Below are positions 50,321-58,954 of a stretch of DNA of 64,000 bases, piece after piece. The translations under genes were made by a program, and so were the position numbers. The stretch covers positions 108,721 through 172,720 of the forward strand of contig JALHOF010000011.1 of NCBI GenBank assembly GCA_022843145.1. Direction: 5' to 3'. The number at the start of each line of letters is the position of its first letter. Position 1 is the stretch's first letter. Under the pieces are notes generated by a model. That model saw only the letters and a list, made by a program, of their open reading frames with translations, had not been told where the DNA came from and did not search any database. Source of the stretch: Hyphomicrobium sp. (GTDB lineage Bacteria; Pseudomonadota; Alphaproteobacteria; Rhizobiales; Hyphomicrobiaceae).

Positions 50321-50831
50321 GACGTCCGAAGACGCCACTCGGGATAGGTCGTGCACTGTTCGAATTGTTACAGTCAATTCGACGAATGCAGTCTACGCCG
50401 TGGATCGACGGTTAATCGCCACGTAGCAAGGGCCGTGCCTGGAGCCCCACTTCTAACCGTCGGCTGACCATGCGCAAGCGCACGACATCAACGCGCTGCG
50501 CTAACTCATTCAATCGAACGATGAAATGCATACCACAGACTACCCGTAGGTTGAGCCCGCCCCGGCACCCGCGCCAAAGGGCATAACGATTGCATTGTCC
50601 ACTTGGAAGGCACCAAGGCCGCACCAGCCCAATCGGTGCGCTCATGCACAGTTCCAACCTATCCGCGATCCGAAATGGCCAAGACCGCTCACCTCCCGCT
50701 CTCCGCCGCAGGTCTTGCCCCAAATCAAAATGATCCCGGAAGCTCGTCACAGGCGTGCTAAAATGATACAGATTTCGCCGCGACTTAACCCCTCCCGTTG
50801 GGCTGGCGTGGAAAGACCCGAAGCGATCCCC
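50321..50831. other. Divergent control region of the EPS cluster
   Basis: This 511-bp gap separates the minus-strand initiating transferase from the plus-strand Wzz-type gene. It carries an 8-bp inverted repeat at 50360-50382 and AT-richer stretches near 50700-50780. Open frames through it are extensions without ribosome-binding sites. Divergent promoters must lie here but I cannot fix them. Confidence 0.5.
50360..50382. promoter_or_regulatory. Inverted repeat, candidate operator
   Basis: TCGAATTG and CAATTCGA are perfect 8-bp arms around the 7-bp spacer TTACAGT, about 40 bp upstream of the ATG of the initiating sugar transferase. The size suits a dimeric regulator. The binding protein is unknown. 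Confidence 0.45.
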
Positions 50832-53009
50832 ATGGCAACCCTCGCCGCGAAGCCAGCGTATCAGGTTGCGAGTGCCGCCGAGGCTACCTCGACCGACATG
50901 CGCGGCTTCCTTTCGATCCTGACGCGCAATCTCCGTGCGATCATCTTGACGACGCTCGGCGCGCTGGCGCTGGCGTTGACTTACCTCGCGGTGACATCGC
51001 CGGTCTATACCGCGAGTACGACGCTTTTTATCGATCCGCGGCTCAAGAAGGTCGTGTCGGACGAAGTGACGCAAGGCAGTCTCGGATCGGATCTGGTGCT
51101 GGTTGAAAGCCAAGTCGCCATTATCGGTTCGGACGCCGTTTTGAAGCGCGTCGTCGAACGGCTGAAGCTCGACGAGGACGTGGAGTTTGCGCCGCCGCCA
51201 GGTGCCGGACTGCTGTCGCAGCTCAAGTCACTGGTCGTAACGCGGCCCCCGCCACCTGATCCGAAGCTCAAAGCGCTCGAAAATCTCGCGCGCAACATCA
51301 AGGTTAAGCGCGCCCAGAAGACCTATGTCGTCGACATCGAGGCGAGCGCAAGCACGCCGGTCAAGGCTGCGCGGATCACCGAATCCGTCGTCGAGGCGTA
51401 TCTCCTCGACCAGACGCAGGCCAAGCAGAACGAAGCGCGGCGGGCCAACGAGCAGATCGACTCCCGTCTCGGCGAACTGCGCGAACAGGTGCGCCGCGCC
51501 GAAATTCGCGCCGACGACTTTCGCAAGTCGAACAAGATCCTGTCCTCCGAAGGCGGGCTTGTGAACGAGCAGCAGCTGACCCGCCTCAACGGCGAGTTGA
51601 TCACGGCACGGGCGGTGGCCGCCGAAGCCAATGCACGGCTCGAGCAGGTCAATTCCGCGTTGAAAGCCGGCGCCAGCCCCGACACGCTACCGGATGCACT
51701 CCGTTCCGGTCTCATCCAGCGGTTGCGCGAGCAGTATGCGCAGGTCGCGCGCCGCGAGGCGGCCCTGTCGAGCCAGCTCCAGGCACGCCATCCGGTGCTG
51801 ATCGAGGTGCGGTCGCAGTCCGCCGAGATCCGGGCGCAGATTGCCGCCGAGCTGAAGCGGATTGCGACGTCGGCGAAGAACGAGCAGCAGATCGCAAGCA
51901 ATCGTGAGCGCGAGATTACCGCGACGCTCGAACGTTCGAAATCGGAGGTCGGTCGCACCAATACCGCGCAGATCAAGCTGCGCGAACTCGAGCAGGAAGT
52001 AACCGCCAGCCGCGAGCTGCTGCGCATCTTCCTCGGCCGCGCCAAGGAGTTGCAGGAACAGCAGAGCATCGCGACGCCCGACGCCCGCGTGATCTCGCCA
52101 GCCGCCGTCCCGACGCAGCCTTCCAAGCCACTGACTTGGCTCATTCTATCGCTCGGCCTCCTGGGTGGTCTCGGTCTCGGCATTGCCGGCGCCCTGCTCA
52201 ACGATCAGTTTGACCGCACTGTCCGGAATTCGCAGGACATCACAACCACGACCGGCCTCACTGCACTCGGTTCTATTCCGCGCTACGAGGCTGTCGCCCA
52301 ACAAGCGGCATCCGTGAGGGGCATCCCGTCGCGCGATCAACCGATCCACGCCGCACAGTTCAGCGATCTCCTGACGGCGATCGCCGACAAACGCGGCATC
52401 GCGGCTGTCGCCTACCGGCAGGCCCTGATGCGGCTAATGTCGCGGCTGAAGGCCAGCGGCCGCACTGGCAAGGCATTCACTGTGCTGCTCGCGTCGCCTC
52501 ACGCCGGGGCAGGAACGTCGGCGACGGCCCTCGGTCTTGCCTATGCCGCCGCCCTGCGCGGTGAGCGCGTCTTGCTCGTCGATGCGGCGTCGTCGGATGC
52601 AGAATTGTCGTCCATCTTCGCGAGTGCGATCGAAACGGACCGCGTGGTCGTGCTCGACAATCGCGAACACCTGATGTCCATCACCACGCGCGACGCCCGC
52701 TCGGGTCTATCGCTGCTGCCGATCGCGCTCGCCGACCTGAGGACGCTGCAGAACCATCAGCGGCGGAAACTGGTAACCGGTTTGACGGCGCTGTCGCAAA
52801 ACTACGATCTCGTCATCATCGACGCCGGTGGCCTGTTGATGGACGAGTCGGGCACGGCGCTGCTGCCGTGCGCGGATCAGGTCGTGCTCGTCGCAAAAGC
52901 CGGCGAGACGCGCGGCGATCAGATCAACGCGACGCTCGAGATGTTGAACGGGGCTGGCGATCGCATGGCCGGGGTCGTGTTGACCATGACGGCGCCGGAG
53001 CAAGTGTGA
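50832..53009 (+). CDS. Wzz/ExoP-type co-polymerase with degenerate tyrosine-kinase domain
   Basis: Polysaccharide co-polymerases control EPS chain length. The 725-residue protein has the Wzz fold: TM1 near 35-57, a long periplasmic coiled coil (about 190-420), and TM2 after the proline-rich PTQPSKPL motif (near 430-455). The C-terminal half resembles a BY-kinase (VLLASPHAGAGTSATALGLA, LVDAASSD, YDLVIIDAGG). The P-loop reads GAGTS where GxGKS/T is expected, the Walker A' acidic motif is altered, and no C-terminal tyrosine cluster exists, so kinase activity is doubtful. ATG 50832 is chosen by homology of the N-terminus; its ribosome-binding site is weak. Confidence 0.88.
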   Translation: MATLAAKPAYQVASAAEATSTDMRGFLSILTRNLRAIILTTLGALALALTYLAVTSPVYTASTTLFIDPRLKKVVSDEVTQGSLGSDLVLVESQVAIIGSDAVLKRVVERLKLDEDVEFAPPPGAGLLSQLKSLVVTRPPPPDPKLKALENLARNIKVKRAQKTYVVDIEASASTPVKAARITESVVEAYLLDQTQAKQNEARRANEQIDSRLGELREQVRRAEIRADDFRKSNKILSSEGGLVNEQQLTRLNGELITARAVAAEANARLEQVNSALKAGASPDTLPDALRSGLIQRLREQYAQVARREAALSSQLQARHPVLIEVRSQSAEIRAQIAAELKRIATSAKNEQQIASNREREITATLERSKSEVGRTNTAQIKLRELEQEVTASRELLRIFLGRAKELQEQQSIATPDARVISPAAVPTQPSKPLTWLILSLGLLGGLGLGIAGALLNDQFDRTVRNSQDITTTTGLTALGSIPRYEAVAQQAASVRGIPSRDQPIHAAQFSDLLTAIADKRGIAAVAYRQALMRLMSRLKASGRTGKAFTVLLASPHAGAGTSATALGLAYAAALRGERVLLVDAASSDAELSSIFASAIETDRVVVLDNREHLMSITTRDARSGLSLLPIALADLRTLQNHQRRKLVTGLTALSQNYDLVIIDAGGLLMDESGTALLPCADQVVLVAKAGETRGDQINATLEMLNGAGDRMAGVVLTMTAPEQV

Positions 53010-54355
53010 GGCCTGCCGTGGCGCCGGGCGCAATCAACAGCCGTGGCAGACAGCCGCGCATGATCGGAAAGCCGGCTGGCGTGGCCGCACAGCGCCATGC
53101 CGCGTTCCCACCAGCCGGTGCGTTGTTCGATTTCGGCCTCATCCTCGTCGCATTGGCGCTCATCACGATCTCGCCGCTGGCGCTCGTCGAACTGGGGTTC
53201 TCATACGACGAGGCGGGCGGCACCGCGCTCGAGAAAATCCATCCTGGCACGATGCTCGCTGCGCTGATCCTCGTGTTGGCGATGGCCACCCAGCGCAATC
53301 CATTAAAATGGCTGATCTCGACCGCCGAGCGCACGCCTGCCCTCGTGGTCTATGCGCTCGCGATCGCATTGCTGATGGCACACACGATCCAGGTCGTGAA
53401 GCTGCCCTTTACGCCGCTGATCGACACGTTCATCGCGCCGCTGATCGTCTACCTCCTCTATCGCCATCTTCCGCAGGGCCGCGGCCGGCGTCTCGCGCTG
53501 ACCGTGCACGGCTTGTTGTTGGTGAACGCCGCCGTCGGACTGGCTGAGTTCGCGACCGGCTTGCGGCTGACACCGCTCGTCGCGGCCGGTGTCGTGATCG
53601 ACGACGACTGGCGCTCGACGGCGCTTCTGGGCCATCCATTGGCCAACGCCAGTTTGACCGGCGCCTACCTCCTGATGCTCGTTCTCGGCGCCGGCCGCGA
53701 TTTGCCCGTCGTCATGCGACCGATCGCGTTTGGTCTCGGCGCGGCAGGTCTCGTCGTATTCGGCGGCCGCGCCGCCACCGTTCTGCTGGCCGTCATTCTG
53801 CTCGTCCTTGCCGCCCAGCGGGCCATCCGCATCCTGCGCGGCGCTCGCTTCAATCAGACGTCGATCCTGGCTGCGGTCGCTATCGCTCCACTGGCCGGCA
53901 TCGTGCTCGTCGGGCTCGCCGAGGCCGGTTTCTTCGATCAATTCGTCGAACGGTTCATCGACGACAAGGGTAGCGCGGACGCCCGCTGGGAGATGTTCGA
54001 GCTGTTCCGCCATCTGTCGTGGCACGACCTGATCCTCGGCCCGGACGCGCGTCAACTCGAGACGCTGCGGTCGATGTACGGGCTCGATTTCGGCATCGAA
54101 AGTTTCTGGATCGCCTATCTTCTGACGAACGGCATCATCGTCAGCGTGATGTTCTTCGCCGCCCTGCTCTTGTTCTGCCGCGAGATCCAGCGTGCGGTCA
54201 TCCCCGGCGGAACGTGGGTTCTCGTCTTCTTCTTTCTCGTCGCCTCGACGTCGGTCAGCTTGTCCGCCAAGAGCCCGCTATTTGCTGTCTTAATCCTGAT
54301 GATGCTCGTGCTGCTCCGGAACACGGCGGACGAAACGGCGTCCGGCCGTCGCTGA
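53006..54355 (+). CDS. O-antigen ligase/polymerase-like membrane protein (Wzy-type)
   Basis: The 449-residue polytopic protein has about 11-12 membrane helices and a large extracytoplasmic loop near residues 285-345 (FDQFVERFIDDKGSADARWE, then LSWHDLILGPDARQLE), the layout of Wzy/WaaL-type enzymes. The conserved arginine-rich loop DARWEMFELFRH resembles the Wzy_C motif. It would polymerise flipped repeat units. The GTG start overlaps the preceding stop and has GGAG 5 nt upstream. An alternative ATG is at 53060. Confidence 0.82.
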   Translation: MRPAVAPGAINSRGRQPRMIGKPAGVAAQRHAAFPPAGALFDFGLILVALALITISPLALVELGFSYDEAGGTALEKIHPGTMLAALILVLAMATQRNPLKWLISTAERTPALVVYALAIALLMAHTIQVVKLPFTPLIDTFIAPLIVYLLYRHLPQGRGRRLALTVHGLLLVNAAVGLAEFATGLRLTPLVAAGVVIDDDWRSTALLGHPLANASLTGAYLLMLVLGAGRDLPVVMRPIAFGLGAAGLVVFGGRAATVLLAVILLVLAAQRAIRILRGARFNQTSILAAVAIAPLAGIVLVGLAEAGFFDQFVERFIDDKGSADARWEMFELFRHLSWHDLILGPDARQLETLRSMYGLDFGIESFWIAYLLTNGIIVSVMFFAALLLFCREIQRAVIPGGTWVLVFFFLVASTSVSLSAKSPLFAVLILMMLVLLRNTADETASGRR

Positions 54356-54609
54356 ACGGCCCGTGAGCGGTCAGCCATTCCCCGCTGCCCCAAATCGTTA
54401 ACAGCCTCTTCACGATGGCCGCAGCTCTGACCCGGCGCGACAGGCCCGCGGCACGTCGATTGCTTAGTCACTGGCATCGCGCGCCCATCGGCCGCCGTTC
54501 TCATCCGCAAGCCCGCGATCACGGACTGGGGCGTGGACGGCGGATCCGGTCGCGGCGAATTCGCAACTGCAGCAAATAGTCGTTTCATTCACACTAACGG
54601 GGGATTAAG
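54356..54609 (+). other. Intergenic, polymerase to WecG-type gene
   Basis: A 254-bp gap without a supported gene. Its last part carries the GGGGGA ribosome-binding site of the next gene. A fresh promoter is possible because the surrounding genes are otherwise close-packed, but none is clear. Confidence 0.4.
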
Positions 54610-55485
54610 ATGCAGGCAGAACACATCGCGTTCGCCGCCGGGAGTAGAAGCGTCATGCGTCCGTCCGCCGTTGCGGCCCAGAGCCCGGCACCTGCGCACC
54701 CCGAAACCTCCGAGCCGGCTCCGCTCGCCCGTGTCGATGGCTGGCCGATCACGCTGGCCGATCTCGCTCAGGCCGTCACCGGCATCATCTCGGCAGCCGA
54801 ACGGGGGGAAGGCTTCTCCGCCGTCACGCTCAATCTCGATCATCTCGTCAAACTGCGCCGCAGCGATACGTTCCGCCGTGCTTACGCCAAAGCCCGGTTC
54901 GTGACGGCCGACGGCGCGCCGGTTGCTCACCTCGCACGCACCGGATGTCCCAGCATCGAACGGGCGACTGGAGCCGATCTCGTGGTTCCGCTCGCAGCTG
55001 CGGCGGCCCGACGCGGCTTACCCATTTTTCTCTTCGGTTCGACCGCCGACGTCCTCGGCAAGGCCGGACGCGATCTCGCACAGCGCACCGAAGGCACGCT
55101 CGCAATCGCCGGCACGGAAGCCCCGCCGATCGGTTTCGATCCTGAAAGCGCCGAGGCGGACGCCGCGCTCGATCGCATTGCGGCGTCGGGAGCGCGACTG
55201 TGCTTCCTGGCGCTCGGTGCGCCGAAACAGGAGATCTTTGCCGCGCGTGCAATGTCGCGCGGTATGAAAATCGGGTTCGTCTCGGTCGGCGCCGCTTTGG
55301 ACTTCATTGCAGGCGCCCAGATCCGAGCGCCCGAAACGTTACGCGACAGCGGCCTCGAATGGGTCTGGCGGTTGGCCACCAACCCGCGCAGGCTTGCGAT
55401 GCGCTACACCCAATGCGCCATGCTGCTCGCCGACCTCACACTGCTCGCACCTGTCCGTCAGCGGCTCGGCCTCGGCGGTCCTTGA
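54610..55485 (+). CDS. WecG/TagA/CpsF family glycosyltransferase
   Basis: This GT26-type enzyme adds an early sugar to a lipid-linked intermediate. The 291-residue protein has a non-conserved N-terminus (1-40), then family motifs: VTLNLDHLVKLRRSDTFRRA, ARFVTADGAPVAHLART, GADLVVPLAAAAARRGLPIF (then LFGS), LGAPKQEIFAARA, and the C-terminal FVSVGAALDFIAGAQIRAPE with GLEWVWRLATNPRRL. GGGGGATTAAG precedes the ATG at 54610. A role as second glycosyltransferase in repeat-unit assembly fits the cluster. Confidence 0.9.
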   Translation: MQAEHIAFAAGSRSVMRPSAVAAQSPAPAHPETSEPAPLARVDGWPITLADLAQAVTGIISAAERGEGFSAVTLNLDHLVKLRRSDTFRRAYAKARFVTADGAPVAHLARTGCPSIERATGADLVVPLAAAAARRGLPIFLFGSTADVLGKAGRDLAQRTEGTLAIAGTEAPPIGFDPESAEADAALDRIAASGARLCFLALGAPKQEIFAARAMSRGMKIGFVSVGAALDFIAGAQIRAPETLRDSGLEWVWRLATNPRRLAMRYTQCAMLLADLTLLAPVRQRLGLGGP

Positions 55486-55562
55486 TCCGAATTCGGTTGC
55501 TGCCCGCACCAAGTGCGACGACCCCGTCCGGCCCCAGTGCCGGAGCACGACACAAGGTTTCT

Positions 55563-56681
55563 ATGATGCAGTTGCCCAAGGTCCTCTTCTACACCCACGG
55601 CTTGGTCGACGGTGGCGGCGAACGGCTGTGGTCTTGTCTCGCCTCCGCCTTCAAGACGCGCGGCTATGACGTCGTCTTCGTCGTCGACTTTCCGGCGAGC
55701 GACAACCTCCAGAACCTAGACCCCTCGATCCGCCTGCACGTTCTCGGCAAGGGACACGTCCAGGCGGTCCGGAAGCTCGCCGGTATTCTGAAGGACGAAC
55801 GGCCGGCGGTCACTCTGTCGGCCATCGGCGGCTCGAACACCAAACTGCTGGCTGCGATCGCACTGTCAGGTGTCGAGACACAGCCGATCATCACGTATCA
55901 CGGCTACGAGGAATGGAAGTCCGGCCTCCTCAGCCTGGCAACCTACGTAACGCTTCCGATCCTGTCGGCGGCGTCCGCACGAACGGTCGCGGTCTCCGAT
56001 GGATTGCGGAATACGCTCGTCAAAACGTGGCATTCGAAGTCCGGCAAGACGATCGCAATCCACAATCCCGTGTTTTTTCCCGACGACACATGCGTCGCCT
56101 CCCGCGATGAGCTGTTGCGCCGCGATGACGTGATCCTGGCCGTCGGGCGGCTTGCTCCGGTGAAGGAATATGCGACGTTGATCCGCGCCTTCGCCCGTTT
56201 GAAACGTCCGAATGCGCGGCTCGTCATCCTCGGCAAAGGACCGGAAGAGGCGAAGATCCGCGCCCTCGCCGCGCGCCTCGGCGTCGCCGATCGCGTGTCC
56301 ATGCCGGGCTATCTACCCGATCCCTGGAAGGCTTATGAAACCGCCAAGTGCTTCGTCCTGACATCGCGTAGTGAGCCCTTCGGCAACGTCATCGTCGAGG
56401 CTTTGGCTCACGGCCTGCCGGTCGTCACGACCGCATGCTCGGGACCGCTCGAGATCCTCCAGCACGGCCGATTCGGCAAGATCGTACCCGTCGGCGACGA
56501 CCTTCAGCTCGCCGATGCGATCAATGCGACGCTGGCTGATCCGGGCGACCCTGCTCCAAGACGCGTCCGCGCCGACGAGTTCTCATTCGCGGTGCGCGTC
56601 CCGGCCTACGAGCGGCTGGTCGCCGAGGTTCTGGCCGAAGCGCAAGGCGTTCCGTCCGATGCTTCGCTCGTCCCGCGGTGA
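55563..56681 (+). CDS. GT4-family glycosyltransferase
   Basis: The 372-residue GT-B enzyme has the N-terminal acceptor domain (KVLFYTHGLVDGGGERLWS) and the donor-binding domain with ILAVGRLAPVKEYATLIRAF, LVILGKGPEEAKIRALA and the E-x7-E motif in SRSEPFGNVIVEALAHGLPV. It transfers a nucleotide-activated sugar onto the lipid-linked repeat unit; the sugar is unknown. Two ATGs (55563, 55566) follow AAGG. The next gene begins 4 nt after its stop. Confidence 0.9.
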   Translation: MMQLPKVLFYTHGLVDGGGERLWSCLASAFKTRGYDVVFVVDFPASDNLQNLDPSIRLHVLGKGHVQAVRKLAGILKDERPAVTLSAIGGSNTKLLAAIALSGVETQPIITYHGYEEWKSGLLSLATYVTLPILSAASARTVAVSDGLRNTLVKTWHSKSGKTIAIHNPVFFPDDTCVASRDELLRRDDVILAVGRLAPVKEYATLIRAFARLKRPNARLVILGKGPEEAKIRALAARLGVADRVSMPGYLPDPWKAYETAKCFVLTSRSEPFGNVIVEALAHGLPVVTTACSGPLEILQHGRFGKIVPVGDDLQLADAINATLADPGDPAPRRVRADEFSFAVRVPAYERLVAEVLAEAQGVPSDASLVPR

Positions 56682-56685
56682 CGCG

Positions 56686-57816
56686 ATGAACGAGCGTTTT
56701 ACCGAGCCGCACGCCGTCCCGCCTTCAACGAGCGTCGCCCGTCGGATCTATCTCGATTTCACGCATCTGGGCCGCCATGTGACCGGCATCGAGCGGGTGA
56801 CAATCGAGCAGTTCCAGAAGATCTCGTTTCCTGGCGCTGATGTGCGGCCGGTGCGCGCGCGCGGCATTCTGTCGATGATCCTCCGCCAACAATTCCTCAT
56901 CCCGCTGCTGGCGATCCTCAACCCCTCGGCGCGCTTCGTCTTTCCGGGCTTTCCACCCTCGCCGCTGATGCGCCTCTTTGCGCGCAGCCGCACCATTCTC
57001 TACGTCCACGACCTGTTCCTGCTGAACCGCCGTCAGGATCTTGGATTGAAGGCGCGGCTCTACATGGCCGTGCCGTTCGGCATCGCCGTGCGCGGCCTGA
57101 AGCACTTCATGACCAACTCGGAGAAGACCCGCCGGGAACTCGAACTCGTTGCGCCGTCGGACGCGCGCATCGCACTCTATCGGCCGAAGGTCGACAACGT
57201 CTTCGACCTGGCGGATAGAAGCCAGCGCGAGCCAGCGGATCCTGAAGAGCTGCGCATCGTGGCGCTCGGCACCGTTGAGCCGCGAAAGAACTACCTCGCC
57301 GCCGCAGCCATCGTTGATGCCATCGCCGCAAGGGGCCATCCCAGTGCACGCGTCGACATCATCGGCCGCGAGGGCTGGGGCAACGAGACCGAGCGTTTGC
57401 GCGCGCATCCACGCGTCCAGCTTCGCGGCTTCCTCACCTCAGCCGACGCGAAGGCCGCGATCGAATCCGCCGACGTCTACCTGTGTACGTCGCACGACGA
57501 AGGCCTCGGATTGCCGTTGATCGAGGTTCAATTCGCCGGACTTCAAGTGGCCGCTCCAGATGCGCCGGTTTTCCGCGAGGTGCTCGGCGCGTCCGGGCTT
57601 TATATCGACCCCGCCAAGCCGGACGAGGCTGCGGACATCATTCTCGCCGCGATGACAGATCCGCATTGGCGCGCGAATGCTGCCCGCGCCGCAGCCGCCA
57701 ACGTCGCGCGCTGGAACGCGGCCGCTGAACTCGACGCCGCGCGGATCGCTGCCCTTCTCGTCGCCGACTGGGAGGCCGCGCAGCCGAATGGGGCGGCGCG
57801 GACGGCTGGCACATGA
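56686..57816 (+). CDS. GT4-family glycosyltransferase
   Basis: The 376-residue enzyme begins MNERFTEPHAVPPS and has the GT-B core: RRIYLDFTHLGRHVTGIERV near the N-terminus, ILYVHDLFLLNRR, then IVALGTVEPRKNYLAAAAIV and TSHDEGLGLPLIEVQFAGLQ. This resembles the mannosyltransferase-like group that starts with a TGIER-type motif. The open frame extends far upstream, but the ATG at 56686 gives the right N-terminus. It is followed after one base by the GH10 gene. Confidence 0.9.
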   Translation: MNERFTEPHAVPPSTSVARRIYLDFTHLGRHVTGIERVTIEQFQKISFPGADVRPVRARGILSMILRQQFLIPLLAILNPSARFVFPGFPPSPLMRLFARSRTILYVHDLFLLNRRQDLGLKARLYMAVPFGIAVRGLKHFMTNSEKTRRELELVAPSDARIALYRPKVDNVFDLADRSQREPADPEELRIVALGTVEPRKNYLAAAAIVDAIAARGHPSARVDIIGREGWGNETERLRAHPRVQLRGFLTSADAKAAIESADVYLCTSHDEGLGLPLIEVQFAGLQVAAPDAPVFREVLGASGLYIDPAKPDEAADIILAAMTDPHWRANAARAAAANVARWNAAAELDAARIAALLVADWEAAQPNGAARTAGT

Positions 57817-57817
57817 C

Positions 57818-58954
57818 ATGACGAGCGGCACAACTTTGTTCACCCGACGAGCGGCCATTGCGGCCTTGGCATCCTCCGCCGCCGTGGCCACAGCGCCTAA
57901 GTCCGTCCTTGCCGCCGGACTGGGTACCGGCCGCACCGACAGTCTCGGCGCGATCGCCGCTGAGAAGGGCGTCGTGTTCGGGGCATCGTTCGCCGTCCAC
58001 GAGACCGCCAAGCCACAAGGCGCACGCTACGCGCAGCTCTATGCCCGCGAGGTGCGCAGTATCACGTCCGAGCTCGAATTGAAGATGTCCTCGCTGCGTC
58101 CCGCCGAGCACATTCTGTCGTTCGACGCCGCCGACGGGCTGTTCGACTTCGCCGCCACGCACGCTCTCGCCGTCCGTGGTCACACATTGGTGTGGAACGA
58201 CGACGTGCCGCCGTGGATCAAGGCGCTCTCAACCAAGGAAGCCGGGTATCTCATGGATGCCCACATCGAGGCCGTCCTCGAACGCTACCGCGGCCGCGCG
58301 GCTGTTTGGGACGTCGTCAACGAGCCCATTGCGCCGTGGGACAATCGGCCGGACAACCTGCGCGCCGGGCCGTTCCTAGCGGCCTACGGCATCGATTACA
58401 TCGCCCGCAGCTTCGAACGCGCCCGGCGGTTCGAGCCCAACGCCAAACTCGTGCTCAATGAAGCGTTCACGGAGACCGCCGACGAGCGTGGCGAAACCTA
58501 CCGCCGCACGTTGCTCTCGATCCTGAAGCGCCTCAAGGACCAGGCTGCGCCTGTCGATGCGGTCGGTCTGCAATGCCACCTCTCGTCGCGTCACCCGTAT
58601 GACTTTCCGCGCTTCGCGGCTTTCCTCCACGAAATCGCGGCGTTGGGCTTCGAAATCCACCTGACGGAGCTCGATGTCGACGACAGCGCATTTCCACGAC
58701 TGGCTTCCGCCCGTGACGCGCGCGTCGCAGCGCTCTATCGGGATTTCCTGACAGCGGCGCTGTCAAACACGGCGGTCACGTCAGTGACGACGTGGCAGCT
58801 CGCCGACCACACGAGCTGGATGCACTATCGCGCCGTCTCGGCCAATGCAGACGCCACGACCGCGCCGCGCCCGCTGCCGTTCGACGCCGACTTCAACCGC
58901 AAGCCGGCCTGGATGGCGATCGCAAATGCCTTCAGAGCGATGCCGCCACGTTGA
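57818..58954 (+). CDS. GH10 endo-beta-1,4-xylanase-like glycoside hydrolase, Tat-exported
   Basis: The 378-residue protein has a twin-arginine signal peptide (LFTRRAAIAALASSAAVATA) and a GH10 barrel. The acid/base glutamate is in WDVVNEPIAPW (near 168), the nucleophile in IHLTELDVDD (near 283), with SELELKMSSLRP, RGHTLVWNDDVP and WQLADHTSWMH also typical. GH10 cleaves beta-1,4 xylan-like backbones with retention. Coded inside an EPS cluster, it may trim the polymer made here, pointing to a beta-1,4-linked xylose- or glucose-like backbone (inference). Its 3' end overlaps the convergent next gene by 23 bp. Confidence 0.92.
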   Translation: MTSGTTLFTRRAAIAALASSAAVATAPKSVLAAGLGTGRTDSLGAIAAEKGVVFGASFAVHETAKPQGARYAQLYAREVRSITSELELKMSSLRPAEHILSFDAADGLFDFAATHALAVRGHTLVWNDDVPPWIKALSTKEAGYLMDAHIEAVLERYRGRAAVWDVVNEPIAPWDNRPDNLRAGPFLAAYGIDYIARSFERARRFEPNAKLVLNEAFTETADERGETYRRTLLSILKRLKDQAAPVDAVGLQCHLSSRHPYDFPRFAAFLHEIAALGFEIHLTELDVDDSAFPRLASARDARVAALYRDFLTAALSNTAVTSVTTWQLADHTSWMHYRAVSANADATTAPRPLPFDADFNRKPAWMAIANAFRAMPPR

